A stretch of 64,000 nt of DNA from Vibrio cyclitrophicus (GCA_023206055.1 CP065366.1:2976001-3040000); one strand, 5' to 3'; positions 53,591 through 63,501 are shown, counted from the first letter of the stretch. Numbers and translations are program-made. The notes: generated from the sequence alone by a model not told the origin.

Positions 53591-55996
53591 ATGAAATACG
53601 GCTATTTCGATAACGACAATCGCGAATACGTCATCACTCGCCCTGATGTACCAGCACCTTGGACCAACTACCTAGGTACTGAAAAGTTTTGTACCGTGAT
53701 TTCGCACAATGCGGGCGGTTACTCGTTCTACAATTCTCCGGAATACAACCGTGTTACTAAATTCCGTCCAAACGGCACCTTTGACCGTCCTGGACACTAT
53801 GTTTACCTGCGTGATGATGAGACCGGTGATTACTGGTCTATCTCTTGGCAGCCTGTGGCAAAAAGCCTAGATGAGGCGAATTACGAAGTTCGTCACGGCC
53901 TGTCTTACTCAAAGTTCAAATGTGAATACAGCGGTATTACCGCGACCAAAACACTATTCGTACCTAAAGGCGAAGATGCAGAAGTTTGGGACGTTGTACT
54001 AAAGAACAACACTGATAAGCCACGTACTATCAGCACATTCTCATTTGTTGAGTTCTCATTCAGCCACATCCAATCGGATAACCAGAACCACCAGATGTCT
54101 TTGTACTCTGCGGGCACGTCTTACCAAGAAGGTGTTCTTGAATACGACCTGTACTACAACACCAACGACTTTGAAGGCTTCTACTACCTAGCATCAACCT
54201 TCTCTCCAGACAGCTACGATGGTCAGCGTGACAACTTCCTTGGCATGTACCGTGATGAAGCGAACCCAATTGCGGTTGAGAACGGTAAATGTTCTAACAG
54301 CGCTCAAACCTGTTACAACCACTGTGGTTCTCTGCACAAGCAATTTACCATTCAGCCAGGTGAAGAAGTTCGCTTTGCTTATGTACTAGGTATCGGTAAA
54401 GGCAACGGTGAACGCCTACGTGAGAAGTACCAAGACACAGCCAACGTAGATGCGGCTTTCAAAGGTATCAAAGATCACTGGGACGAGCGTTGCAACAAAT
54501 TCCAAGTTAAGTCTCCAAACGAAGGCTTAGACACCATGATCAACACATGGACGCTATACCAAGCGGAAACCTGTGTTGTTTGGTCTCGCTTTGCATCCTT
54601 CATTGAAGTGGGTGGTCGTACTGGCCTTGGTTACCGTGATACAGCGCAAGATGCCATCTCAGTGCCTCATGCCAACCCACAAATGACCAAGAAACGTATT
54701 ATCGACCTGCTTCGTGGCCAAGTGAAAGCGGGCTACGGTCTACACTTGTTCGATCCAGACTGGTTCGATCCAGAAAAAGCAGACGTTGAGCCATCTAAAT
54801 CACCAACGGTTGTTCCAACGCCGTCAGATGACGACAAGATCCACGGCATTGACGATACCTGTTCTGATGATCACTTATGGATCGTACCAACCATCATCAA
54901 ATACGTGATGGAAACCGGTGAACACGATTTCTTTGACGAAGTGATTCCATATGCAGATGGTGGCGAAGCAACGGTTTACGAACACATGAAAGCCGCACTT
55001 AACTTCTCTGCAGAATACGTAGGTCAAACCGGTATCTGTAAAGGTCTACGTGCTGACTGGAATGACTGTTTGAACCTAGGTGGCGGTGAATCGTCAATGG
55101 TTTCATTCCTACACTTCTGGGCTCTGCAAGAATTCTTAGACTTAGCTAAGTTCCGCAATAACGACGCTGACGTTGCGAAATACACTGAAATGGCTGCGAA
55201 TGTTCGCGAAGCGTGTGAAACACACCTTTGGGATGATGAAGGCGGCTGGTACATCCGTGGTCTAACAAAGAATGGCGACAAGATCGGTACCGCTCAACAA
55301 ACTGAAGGTCGAGTTCACCTTGAATCAAACACGCTAGCGGTTCTATCTGGCGCGGTATCTCAAGAACGTGGCGAGAAAGCGATGGACGCAGTTGACGAGA
55401 ACTTATTCTCTGAATACGGCTTACACCTAAACTCTCCATCGTTCGCAACACCAAACGACGATATCGGCTTTGTGACTCGCGTTTACCAAGGCGTTAAAGA
55501 GAACGGCGCTATCTTCTCTCACCCGAACCCATGGGCTTGGGTAGCCGAAGCGAAGCTAGGTCGTGGTGACCGTGCGATGAAATTCTACGACGCACTCAAC
55601 CCATACAACCAAAACGACATGATTGAAACACGTTACGCAGAACCATACTCGTACGTGCAGTTCATCATGGGTAAAGACCATCAAGACCACGGCCGTGCAA
55701 ACCACCCCTGGTTAACCGGTACTTCTGGTTGGGCTTACTTTGCGGTAACCAACTTCATTCTTGGTGTTCGCACAGGCTTTGAAGGTTTAACCGTCGATCC
55801 TTGCATTCCGACTGACTGGCCAGAGTTTGAGGTTACTCGTCAATGGCGCGGTGCGACTTACAACATCACAGTGCAAAACCCGAATGCAGTAAGCAAGGGC
55901 GTTGCCTCTATCACTATCAATGGTGAATCAGTTGAAGGCGCAATCCCAGTACAAGCAGAGGGCAGCGTGAACGATGTTGTCGTTGTTCTAGGCTAG
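53591..55996 (+). CDS. chbP: N,N'-diacetylchitobiose phosphorylase (GH94)
   Basis: ChbP splits (GlcNAc)2 with phosphate into GlcNAc-1-P and GlcNAc, saving one ATP. I start at 53591 (MKYGYFDNDNREYVITRPD), with AAGGAA upstream. This gives 801 residues, the length of the characterised V. proteolyticus enzyme, and puts the catalytic acid at Asp492 (RADWNDCLNLGG), also identical. An in-frame upstream ATG at 53564 is not needed. A 127-bp gap precedes it. The GlcNAc-1-P should pass to the mutase encoded next. Confidence 0.96.
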   Translation: MKYGYFDNDNREYVITRPDVPAPWTNYLGTEKFCTVISHNAGGYSFYNSPEYNRVTKFRPNGTFDRPGHYVYLRDDETGDYWSISWQPVAKSLDEANYEVRHGLSYSKFKCEYSGITATKTLFVPKGEDAEVWDVVLKNNTDKPRTISTFSFVEFSFSHIQSDNQNHQMSLYSAGTSYQEGVLEYDLYYNTNDFEGFYYLASTFSPDSYDGQRDNFLGMYRDEANPIAVENGKCSNSAQTCYNHCGSLHKQFTIQPGEEVRFAYVLGIGKGNGERLREKYQDTANVDAAFKGIKDHWDERCNKFQVKSPNEGLDTMINTWTLYQAETCVVWSRFASFIEVGGRTGLGYRDTAQDAISVPHANPQMTKKRIIDLLRGQVKAGYGLHLFDPDWFDPEKADVEPSKSPTVVPTPSDDDKIHGIDDTCSDDHLWIVPTIIKYVMETGEHDFFDEVIPYADGGEATVYEHMKAALNFSAEYVGQTGICKGLRADWNDCLNLGGGESSMVSFLHFWALQEFLDLAKFRNNDADVAKYTEMAANVREACETHLWDDEGGWYIRGLTKNGDKIGTAQQTEGRVHLESNTLAVLSGAVSQERGEKAMDAVDENLFSEYGLHLNSPSFATPNDDIGFVTRVYQGVKENGAIFSHPNPWAWVAEAKLGRGDRAMKFYDALNPYNQNDMIETRYAEPYSYVQFIMGKDHQDHGRANHPWLTGTSGWAYFAVTNFILGVRTGFEGLTVDPCIPTDWPEFEVTRQWRGATYNITVQNPNAVSKGVASITINGESVEGAIPVQAEGSVNDVVVVLG

Positions 55997-56070
55997 TCAC
56001 TCAATTTGATGAACAGCTCTTGTCTCAAGTTTTTACGAGCTTGAGACAATGAGACTAAAAGGATTTTCTA

Positions 56071-57483
56071 ATGATTAAATTTGGTACAGGTGGCTGGCGC
56101 GCTTTCATTGGTGAAGAGTTCACCAGAGACAATGTTCGCTTGGTGGCACAAGCGCTCGCTAACATCATCAATAATGAAAATGCCGCAAAGAACGGGTTTG
56201 TGATCGGCTATGACCGCCGCTTCCTTTCAGATAAAGCAGCATGTTGGTTTGCAGAAGTACTTGCGGCGAACAACATCAAAGTAAGCTTCATCGATAAGTT
56301 TGTTCCAACACCTATCGTGATGTTCCAAGCAAAAGAGATGGGATGCACCTACTCAGCGTGTATCACCGCTTCTCACAACCCAGCAGACTACAATGGCATT
56401 AAGGTGTTCATTGAAGGTGGCCGCGATGCCGATGAGATCATCACAGAGAAGATCGAACAGCAAATCGCAACACTGACCAACGAAGACGTTATCCGAGTCG
56501 ATTTCGAACAAGCGTTGAATGACAAAGAAATCGAGATCATCAACCCGATGAACGACTTTGTTGATTCGATCATCAACTTCATCGATATCGAGTCGATCAA
56601 AAAAGCCAACCTACGCGTGCTTATCGACCCAATGTTTGGCGTAGCGAAAAATGCTTTACAGACTGTCCTGATCAACGGTCGATGTGATGTCGACGTCATC
56701 AACGATGGCAAAAACCCAGATTTTGGTGGCTTGATGCCATCGCCAAATGCCGCAACGCTCTATCGCTTGAAGCACTTAGTTGCAGCAGAAGGCTATGACA
56801 TTGGTATTGGTACTGATGGCGATGCCGATCGTCTGGGTATTATTGATGAGAAAGGTCACTTCATTCACCCTAACGAAGTACTACTCCTGCTTTACTATTA
56901 CTTGCTGGAATACAAAGGCTGGAAGGGCTCTGTCGTTCGTAACATCGCAACCACACATCTACTGGATAAAGTGGCGGCAGATCATGGTGAGAAGAGCTTT
57001 GAGGTTCCTGTAGGCTTTAAGCACATCAGCTCGCAAATGGAGGCCGATGACTCTCTGATTGGTGGAGAAAGTTCGGGTGGTTTAACCATTCGTGGTCACA
57101 TCAAAGGTAAGGATGGCGTATTTGCTTCAAGCTTACTCGTTGAGATGATCAGTGTGACAGGCAAGAAGCTGTCTGAACTGCTTGATGAGATTTACTCTAA
57201 ATATGGCTATGCCTATACCGCAGAAGGCGATTGTAAGTTTAAACCTTCAGAGAAAGAAGCGCTCTACACTAAGATCTACGTCGAGAAGCAACTACCTGAA
57301 TTTGAATATGAAATTGAAAAAGTCAGCTATGAAGATGGTGCCAAGGTGTACTTCAAGAATGGCGGTTGGGTAATTGCTCGTTTCTCAGGAACAGAGCCGT
57401 TACTACGAATCTTCGCAGAAATGGAAGATAAAGACACTGCAGAACATGTTCTTCAAAAAGTGAAAGACTTCCTATCTCTATAG
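56071..57483 (+). CDS. Phosphohexomutase of the chitin operon (phosphomannomutase/PGM family)
   Basis: A 470-residue alpha-D-phosphohexomutase with the phosphoserine loop CITASHNPADYNGIK (Ser101) and the Mg loop GIGTDGDADRLG. The sugar loop is GGESSGG and the phosphate loop is ARFSGTEPLLRIF, all intact. Given its place after chbP, the likely job is converting GlcNAc-1-P to GlcNAc-6-P for the NagA/NagB route. It is distinct from glmM elsewhere in this window. Phosphomannomutase or glucomutase activity would be the generic annotation; the substrate is inferred from context. Confidence 0.85.
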   Translation: MIKFGTGGWRAFIGEEFTRDNVRLVAQALANIINNENAAKNGFVIGYDRRFLSDKAACWFAEVLAANNIKVSFIDKFVPTPIVMFQAKEMGCTYSACITASHNPADYNGIKVFIEGGRDADEIITEKIEQQIATLTNEDVIRVDFEQALNDKEIEIINPMNDFVDSIINFIDIESIKKANLRVLIDPMFGVAKNALQTVLINGRCDVDVINDGKNPDFGGLMPSPNAATLYRLKHLVAAEGYDIGIGTDGDADRLGIIDEKGHFIHPNEVLLLLYYYLLEYKGWKGSVVRNIATTHLLDKVAADHGEKSFEVPVGFKHISSQMEADDSLIGGESSGGLTIRGHIKGKDGVFASSLLVEMISVTGKKLSELLDEIYSKYGYAYTAEGDCKFKPSEKEALYTKIYVEKQLPEFEYEIEKVSYEDGAKVYFKNGGWVIARFSGTEPLLRIFAEMEDKDTAEHVLQKVKDFLSL

Positions 57484-57558
57484 GCTTATAGAGCGCAGCA
57501 GTCTTGTATGGGACTTAGCAAATCACTGCCTTGTTAGCCCTATAGATGAAGAACTTTT

Positions 57559-57593
57559 GCCCAGTACTTTAGATTAAAGTGCTGGGCTTTTTT
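57559..57593 (+). terminator. Terminator of the chitin-oligosaccharide operon
   Basis: GCCCAGTACTTTA-GAT-TAAAGTGCTGGGC has one G-T pair and is followed by six T. Confidence 0.9.
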
Positions 57594-57634
57594 ATGATTC
57601 ATCGAGAATTAACGGTACTATGAGTTGTACCTAG

Positions 57635-58663
57635 TTAGAAAGCTAATACGCCTTTGGTATCGACTTTTACGTTGACCGGCATACCCACTTCAAGTGCTTC
57701 TGACGAGGTTGCTAACAACTTCTGACCATGCGCTTCGATTACATAACGACAGTGATCGCCCATAAATTGCTGTTCTAGCACTGAAATGGCACTATCTTGC
57801 TCGTAACTTGCTTGGATATGCTGGGGTCTTAACAGAAGTTCACACGTATTACCGAATTCAATCTCCGTTTGTGGTTTGGCTTCAACCATACCCAAACTGG
57901 TTTCAAATTCATGCTCTGAAATACGCTGTGCATTAAGGTAGCTACCGCCGCCCAAAAAGTCTGCAACGAACTTACTCGAAGGATGGAAATACAACTCAGA
58001 GGCCGAACCATACTGCTCAATCACACCGTGGTTCATTACTGCCATCTTATCTGCAAATGCGAACGCTTCTTCACGACTGTGAGTAACGAAGATAGCTGTA
58101 ACACCCTGCTTCTTAAAGATCTTACGAATCTGAGAAATCAGCTCATGACGAACCTGAGTATCGATGTTTGAGAATGGTTCATCTAACAGCAATAAGTCTG
58201 GCTTGTACGCTAAAGAACGAGCAATTGCGACACGTTGTTGTTGACCACCTGAAAGTTGGTGCGGGTAGCGGTCACCAAACTCACCCAAGTGAACCAGCTC
58301 CAGCATCTCTTGAACCTTGTCTTTCTTTTGCTGCTCAGCAAGGTCTTTCAAGCCAAAGCCAACATTCTGGTTTACCGTCAGGTGCGGAAACAGGGCGTAA
58401 TCTTGGAAAATCATACCAATGTTACGCTGCTCTGGTGGCAACCAATTCTTGCCATCATCAATGGTTTGACAGTTTAAACTCATCACACCGCTACTCAATG
58501 GAAGTAAGCCGGCAATCGCCTTAAGTAAGGTCGTTTTACCGCAACCACTAGCACCAAGAAGACAAACAATTTCACCATGCTCAACTTCTAACGAGAGCGC
58601 TTCCAAAATGGTTTGCGACTCATACTTACAAGTCAGATCTTTAATTGATAATGCACAACTCAT
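57635..58663 (-). CDS. fbpC: Ferric iron ABC transporter ATP-binding protein
   Basis: A 342-residue ABC ATPase of the FbpC/FutC/PotA type: Walker A GASGCGKTT, signature LSGGQQQR, Walker B LLLLDEPFSNID and VTHSREEAFAFADK. A C-terminal TOBE-like region follows (ELLLRPQHIQ). It would drive Fe3+ uptake with the permease encoded just upstream. Its start codon overlaps the permease stop by one base (TAATG). The substrate is inferred from the neighbouring iron-binding protein gene and a Fur-like site. Confidence 0.92.
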   Translation of the reverse strand: MSCALSIKDLTCKYESQTILEALSLEVEHGEIVCLLGASGCGKTTLLKAIAGLLPLSSGVMSLNCQTIDDGKNWLPPEQRNIGMIFQDYALFPHLTVNQNVGFGLKDLAEQQKKDKVQEMLELVHLGEFGDRYPHQLSGGQQQRVAIARSLAYKPDLLLLDEPFSNIDTQVRHELISQIRKIFKKQGVTAIFVTHSREEAFAFADKMAVMNHGVIEQYGSASELYFHPSSKFVADFLGGGSYLNAQRISEHEFETSLGMVEAKPQTEIEFGNTCELLLRPQHIQASYEQDSAISVLEQQFMGDHCRYVIEAHGQKLLATSSEALEVGMPVNVKVDTKGVLAF

Positions 58664-60288
58664 TAGTTTTTCTGCTCCAAGGAACGGTTTACGATGATCA
58701 GAGGAATTAAACCCACCAACACTAATAATACAGCAGGCATCGCCGCCAATTCTAGGTGCTCATCTGAGGCATAGTTATAAACATAAGTCGCCAATGTTTC
58801 GAAGTTAAAAGGACGCAGCAGCAATGCCGCATTTAACTCTTTCATTGATTCGATAAACACCAGTAAGCCAGCGATCAATGCGCCACGTTTAATCAAAGGT
58901 AAATGAACACGGCGTAACATCTGGTTGGTATTGCAACCCATGGTTTTGGAAGCCATATCCAATGAAGGGGAGACTTTACTCAAGCTACTTTCAATACTGC
59001 CAATTGCCACTGCCGAGAAGCGCACGACCATGGCAAAGATTAGCGCGAACATGGAACCAGAGAAGATCAAACCAGGTCGTCCCCACTCCATCACTTTCGC
59101 AATGTCATTGACTAAGTGATCCATGAACAAAACAGGTACCATCACACCAATCGCTAACACGGTGCCTGGAACGGCATAGCCCATAGAAGCGAGGCGCATA
59201 TAAGCCTGATTTTTCTTGCTCGGGCTAACGCGTTGATTGAAGTTAACAATCATCGCGATAATCACGCCAATAATCGCAGCAACCACCGACACATAAAGGC
59301 TGTTAACGGCATACTCTCTGAATTCAGGGGTCCAGCTTTGAGCAAAATATTTGTAGGCATAAATAATGAGCTGACCAAGAGGGAACAAGAACGCAACGCA
59401 AACTAATCCCCAGCACCAAAATAGTGCCAGCCATTTTTTCCAACCAGAGAGGTTGTAACGAAAATCTTCACGGCTGCTAAATTGATTCTGGAATAGCTTC
59501 TGCTTACGGCGACTGTATCGCTCTGAGCTCAATAATAGGATCACGATAACCAGCATAATTGCCGATATTTTCGCTGCTGCCGTTAAGCTTGAGTAGCCTA
59601 GCCAAGTATCATAAACCGCAGTCGTTAAAGTATTTACCGCAAAGTAACTCACGGTTCCAAAGTCACCGATGGTTTCCATAGCAACAAGCGATAAACCGAC
59701 CGCCATTGATGGACGAACAAGTGGTAAAGAGATACGACGGAAGCTTTCCCAAGGTGAGCATTTTAGCAAACGAGCGGATTGCAATAAGGAGACGTTTTGC
59801 TCCATAAATGCCGCGCGGCACAGCAAATAAACATAAGGATAGAGAACGAGAGACAAAACTATAATAGCGCCGGATAAGGTTCTAATATCCGGGAACCAAT
59901 ACTCTCCGGGCCCCCACCCAGTAAGGTCTCGCAGTAGCACTTGAACAGGACCAGCAAAGTCGAACCAATCAGTAAAGATATACCCAACAATATAACCTGG
60001 CATTGCTAATGGCAGGACGAGTGCCCACTGCAAAATGCGCTCTCCAGGGACACGACACATTGCCATAACCCAAGCTGACGGAATACCAAAAACTAAAGAC
60101 AGGGACATGGTTCCTATGACTAAAACCACCGTATTGTAGGTATAGGCAGGCATCACTGTGGACATCAGATGAGAAAATAGCTCATCTGTTTCTCCAACAG
60201 CCGTCATAAAAATCGCTAAGATCGGTAAAACCAGTAATACAGCAATAATGCCACTACTGGTGTTCCATAAATAATTCTTTTCTTTCAT
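58663..60288 (-). CDS. fbpB: Ferric iron ABC transporter permease
   Basis: A 541-residue permease that is a fusion of two homologous halves, each with about six membrane spans, as in FbpB/SfuB. Each half carries an EAA-type loop: SARLLKCSPWESFRRISLPLVRP in the first and ASKTMGCNTNQMLRRVHLP in the second. The duplication means one polypeptide can form the channel. It is separated from fbpA by a 244-bp gap with a hairpin and is coupled to fbpC by a one-base overlap. Confidence 0.92.
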   Translation of the reverse strand: MKEKNYLWNTSSGIIAVLLVLPILAIFMTAVGETDELFSHLMSTVMPAYTYNTVVLVIGTMSLSLVFGIPSAWVMAMCRVPGERILQWALVLPLAMPGYIVGYIFTDWFDFAGPVQVLLRDLTGWGPGEYWFPDIRTLSGAIIVLSLVLYPYVYLLCRAAFMEQNVSLLQSARLLKCSPWESFRRISLPLVRPSMAVGLSLVAMETIGDFGTVSYFAVNTLTTAVYDTWLGYSSLTAAAKISAIMLVIVILLLSSERYSRRKQKLFQNQFSSREDFRYNLSGWKKWLALFWCWGLVCVAFLFPLGQLIIYAYKYFAQSWTPEFREYAVNSLYVSVVAAIIGVIIAMIVNFNQRVSPSKKNQAYMRLASMGYAVPGTVLAIGVMVPVLFMDHLVNDIAKVMEWGRPGLIFSGSMFALIFAMVVRFSAVAIGSIESSLSKVSPSLDMASKTMGCNTNQMLRRVHLPLIKRGALIAGLLVFIESMKELNAALLLRPFNFETLATYVYNYASDEHLELAAMPAVLLVLVGLIPLIIVNRSLEQKN

Positions 60289-60461
60289 CGCCTAACTACA
60301 ACGAGGCTTAATGAAACACAAATGCACTTGCAAATACATCTCATATCCTTTTAATGGTGGGGTTATTTATACCCATATACTCTAATGACTTCAAGGTGAG
60401 ATACTAATAACTCAAGGGATCAACGGAGTGCTTTGTATCAAAAAGTGATTTTCCAATAACA

Positions 60462-60502
60462 AACAACCCCAAGTAGCCAAAATGGCGACTTGAGGTTGTC
60501 AT
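60462..60502 (-). terminator. Intercistronic hairpin after fbpA
   Basis: On the minus strand ACAACCTCAAGTCGCCA pairs imperfectly with TGGCTACTTGGGGTTGT and is followed by T-rich sequence. It should terminate part of the fbpA transcripts and let the rest enter fbpBC. Confidence 0.7.
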
Positions 60503-60532
60503 TTTACTTAGGCCGAAGCCTACAGTAATAAA

Positions 60533-61546
60533 TTATAGATCGAACTTAACTTCGTCTAATAGCTTGATTGCAGCCGCGTGGTGGTTTGCAATTTCATCTA
60601 GAGAAATAGTATCCGCTTTGAACTCGCCCCATGAAGCAACAAGCTCAGAAGGTTTAACATCTGCTTTCACTGGGTATTCGTAGTTCACTTCTGCGTACAT
60701 GCTTTGCGCTGTGTTACCAGATAGGAATTCCATCAGCTTAACGGCATTCTCTTCATTTGGAGAGTATTTAGCCATTGCCATACCAGAGATGTTTACGTGA
60801 GTACCTGTAGTCTCTTGGTTAGGGAAGTTAATGTAAACAGAGTCAGCCCAAGCTTTTTGCTCTTTATCATTAACCATTTTACCTAGGTAGTAGCTGTTAC
60901 CAAGAGCAACATCACATAGACCTTCTTTAATCGCTTTAACTTGCGCGCGGTCGTTGCCTTGAGGCTTACGTGCTAGGTTTGCTTTTACGCCTTCTAGCCA
61001 TTCTTTCGTTTCAGCTTCACCTTTGTGAGCAATCATCGAAGATACTAGAGAAACATTGTATGGGTGCTTGCCGCTACGAGTACAGATTTTGCCTTTAAAC
61101 TCAGGCTTAGTTAGATCTTCGTAAGTGAACTCTTCACCTAGACGACCAACACGGTCACGTGAAGAATAAACGCTACGTGTACGAGTTGTTAGAGCGAACC
61201 ACTCGTTGTCTGTATCTTGGTATTGAGCTGGGATGTTCTTTTCAAGTACATCGCTCTCTACAGATTGAACCAGACCTTGTTTAGTTAGCTCAGATAGACG
61301 GCTGATATCGACAGTTAAGACAACGTCAGCTGGGCTGTATTCGCCCTCTTGAGCCAGCTTCTCTGCTAAACCTTTTTTAGCAAACTTAACGTTTACTTTA
61401 ATGCCAGTCTCTTTTGTGAACTCTTTGAACATTGGCTCAACAAGGAAAGGTTGACGGTAAGAGTATACGTTTACTTCTTCCGCAGCCATTGCTGTCGGGG
61501 CAATTACACCACACGCTAGAGCTGAAAGTGTTAGCAGTTTTTTCAT
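60533..61546 (-). CDS. fbpA: Periplasmic ferric iron-binding protein
   Basis: A 337-residue solute-binding protein of the FbpA/FutA transferrin-like group. The signal peptide MKKLLTLSALACGVIAPTAMA is cleaved before AEEVNVYSYR. The adjacent tyrosines in GNSYYLGKM are the expected Fe3+ ligands, and VNVYSYRQPFLVEPMFKEF is typical of the group. It captures free or chelated Fe3+ for FbpBC. A Fur-box-like sequence lies 18 bp before its start codon. It is followed by a partial terminator, consistent with more binding protein than permease. Confidence 0.93.
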   Translation of the reverse strand: MKKLLTLSALACGVIAPTAMAAEEVNVYSYRQPFLVEPMFKEFTKETGIKVNVKFAKKGLAEKLAQEGEYSPADVVLTVDISRLSELTKQGLVQSVESDVLEKNIPAQYQDTDNEWFALTTRTRSVYSSRDRVGRLGEEFTYEDLTKPEFKGKICTRSGKHPYNVSLVSSMIAHKGEAETKEWLEGVKANLARKPQGNDRAQVKAIKEGLCDVALGNSYYLGKMVNDKEQKAWADSVYINFPNQETTGTHVNISGMAMAKYSPNEENAVKLMEFLSGNTAQSMYAEVNYEYPVKADVKPSELVASWGEFKADTISLDEIANHHAAAIKLLDEVKFDL

Positions 61547-61563
61547 GGTAAAATCCTTTATAT

Positions 61564-61582
61564 CGAAATGATAATCTATATC
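61564..61582 (-). promoter_or_regulatory. Fur-box-like site upstream of fbpA
   Basis: On the plus strand CGAAATGATAATCTATATC shares AATGATAATC and TATC in register with the 19-bp Fur consensus, 14 of 19 bases. Placed 18-36 bp before the fbpA ATG, it predicts repression by iron-loaded Fur. Confidence 0.7.
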
Positions 61583-61768
61583 AGTTGCGTTATTATATTC
61601 ATCAGTAACATAATTACAATGACGACCAACAAAAAATCCGTCTACTCAGACCATTTAAACCCTCACTTTTGTAACAAACCATTTCAACTTTGTGTCTTGT
61701 CATTCCCCTTAAACAATGAGCCTAACTTCAACGCTCGTGTTTATATATTGTGCAAGCGTAAATACAAC

Positions 61769-61800
61769 AAAGCCCCGCAACAAGAGTTGCGGGGCTTTCT
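61769..61800 (-). terminator. Terminator of glnK-amtB
   Basis: On the minus strand AAAGCCCCGCAA-CTCTTG-TTGCGGGGCTTT is followed by a weak T-rich tail. Confidence 0.85.
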
Positions 61801-61841
61801 TTGTCCAACCTAACCCATTCAGATTAGGCGACGACTGTTGA

Positions 61842-63071
61842 TTATTTTACAGAAACAAACTCAGGGTAAGCGCCGACACCACAATCGTGCATGTCCATAC
61901 CTTCAAGTTCTTCATCTTCCGTTACTCGGATACCGATTGTTGCTTTAAGCACTGCCCATACTGCTAGGCTCGCACCGAATACCCATGCAAAGATTACTGC
62001 TGCACCCATTAGTTGAGCACCAAACGTCGCATCAGCGTTGCTTAGTGGCACAGCCATTAGACCGAAGAAACCACATACACCGTGTACAGAGATAGCACCT
62101 ACTGGATCATCAATCTTAGCTTTGTCTAGAGCGATGATGCTGAATACAACCAATGCACCAGATACCGAACCAATCGCTACAGCAAATAGAGGTGATGGTG
62201 ATAGAGGGTCTGCAGTGATTGCTACTAGGCCAGCTAACGCGCCGTTTAGAATCATTGTTAGGTCTGCTTTACCCCAAGTTGTTTTACATACTAGTAGTGC
62301 TGCGATTGCGCCAGCTGCTGCTGCTGCGTTGGTGTTAAGGAAGATTTGACCTACTGCTGTTGCGTTCTCAAAATCCGAAACCATCAGTTGAGAACCGCCG
62401 TTGAAACCGAACCAACCGAACCAAAGGATAAATGTACCTAGCGTTGCAAGTGGCATGTTTGAACCAGGAATAGGGAAGATTTCACCATTCTTACCGTATT
62501 TACCTTTACGAGCGCCGAGTAGTAGAACACCAGCCAACGCTGCTGCTGCACCAGCCATGTGCACGATACCTGAACCTGCGAAGTCACTGAAACCCGCTTC
62601 TGATAGGAAACCACCGCCCCAAGTCCAGTAACCTTCAACTGGGTATATGAACGCTGTTAGTACTACAGAGAAGATTAGGAATGACCAAAGCTTCATACGC
62701 TCAGCAACCGCACCAGAAACTACAGACATTGCTGTTGCAACGAATACTACCTGGAAGAAGAAGTCTGATTCTAGAGAGTGGTCTGCACCTTCACCTTGTG
62801 TACCAATTAGAGTACCAAATGATGGCAACCAACCGCCTTCACCGTTGTCGACATACATGATGTTGTAACCAACCACTAAGAAAGCTGTACAAGCAATCGC
62901 GTACAAGCAGATGTTCTTAGTTAAAATTTCTGTGGTGTTCTTTGAACGAACTAGGCCAGCTTCTAACATCGCGAAGCCTGCTGCCATCCACATTACCAAC
63001 GCACCTGAAATGAGGAAGAAAAAAGTGTCTAGTGCGTAACGTAGTTCCGTTACTGTTGTTGTAAGTTCCAT
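61842..63071 (-). CDS. amtB: Ammonium transporter
   Basis: A 409-residue Amt/Rh-family channel with about eleven membrane spans. Family motifs include LVRSKNTTEILTKNI, GSGIVHMAGAAAALAGVLLLG (first channel His) and PVGAISVHGVCGFFG (second channel His). It takes up ammonium when nitrogen is scarce. The PII gene glnK lies 27 bp upstream on the same strand, the standard pair in which GlnK plugs AmtB when nitrogen is plentiful. There is no classical cleaved signal peptide as in E. coli AmtB; the N terminus begins directly in the first span region. Confidence 0.97.
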   Translation of the reverse strand: MELTTTVTELRYALDTFFFLISGALVMWMAAGFAMLEAGLVRSKNTTEILTKNICLYAIACTAFLVVGYNIMYVDNGEGGWLPSFGTLIGTQGEGADHSLESDFFFQVVFVATAMSVVSGAVAERMKLWSFLIFSVVLTAFIYPVEGYWTWGGGFLSEAGFSDFAGSGIVHMAGAAAALAGVLLLGARKGKYGKNGEIFPIPGSNMPLATLGTFILWFGWFGFNGGSQLMVSDFENATAVGQIFLNTNAAAAAGAIAALLVCKTTWGKADLTMILNGALAGLVAITADPLSPSPLFAVAIGSVSGALVVFSIIALDKAKIDDPVGAISVHGVCGFFGLMAVPLSNADATFGAQLMGAAVIFAWVFGASLAVWAVLKATIGIRVTEDEELEGMDMHDCGVGAYPEFVSVK

Positions 63072-63098
63072 ATTAAAATCTCCAGTCCTTGTAATTCT

Positions 63099-63437
63099 TT
63101 AAAGTGCTTCAGCATCCATTTCACCAGTACGAATTCGTACGGCTTGGCTTAAGTCATACACAAAAATTTTGCCATCGCCGATTTTTCCGGTGTGTGCCGC
63201 TTGGCTAATCGCTTCAACAACTCGGTCAACATTTTCAGCTTGGGTAGCAATCTCTAGTTTCACCTTTGGTAGGAAATCCACTTGGTACTCTGCACCGCGA
63301 TACAATTCAGTGTGTCCCTTCTGACGACCAAAGCCTTTCACTTCAGAAACAGTCATACCTTCAATACCCACATCAGAGAGCGCTTCGCGTACATCATCTA
63401 ATTTGAATGGCTTAACAATGGCATTTATTAATTTCAT
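63099..63437 (-). CDS. glnK: Nitrogen regulatory protein PII
   Basis: A 112-residue PII signalling protein. The T loop carries Tyr51 (YRGAEYQVDF), the uridylylation site. The B loop is HTGKIGDGKIFV, and the C-terminal signature is VYDLSQAVRIRTGE. It senses ATP/ADP and 2-oxoglutarate and gates AmtB. A sigma-54 type promoter 48-64 bp upstream and the linked amtB support the GlnK rather than the GlnB assignment. Confidence 0.96.
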   Translation of the reverse strand: MKLINAIVKPFKLDDVREALSDVGIEGMTVSEVKGFGRQKGHTELYRGAEYQVDFLPKVKLEIATQAENVDRVVEAISQAAHTGKIGDGKIFVYDLSQAVRIRTGEMDAEAL

Positions 63438-63484
63438 ATTCGTTCCTTAAATTCTTACTTAATCCGTTAATTCTCTTATTACAA

Positions 63485-63501
63485 TCCAAGTAGCGTGCCA
63501 A
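63485..63501 (-). promoter_or_regulatory. Sigma-54 promoter of glnK-amtB
   Basis: On the minus strand TTGGCACGCTACTTGGA matches the -24/-12 consensus TTGGCACG-N4-TTGC in all but the last base of the -12 element (TTGG). NtrC would be the expected activator; I did not find a clear NtrC palindrome. Confidence 0.75.

Noticed and set aside
61568..61813. 81-codon open frame opposite the fbpA promoter
   Set aside because: It starts inside the Fur-like site and runs through the amtB terminator. No RBS or family.
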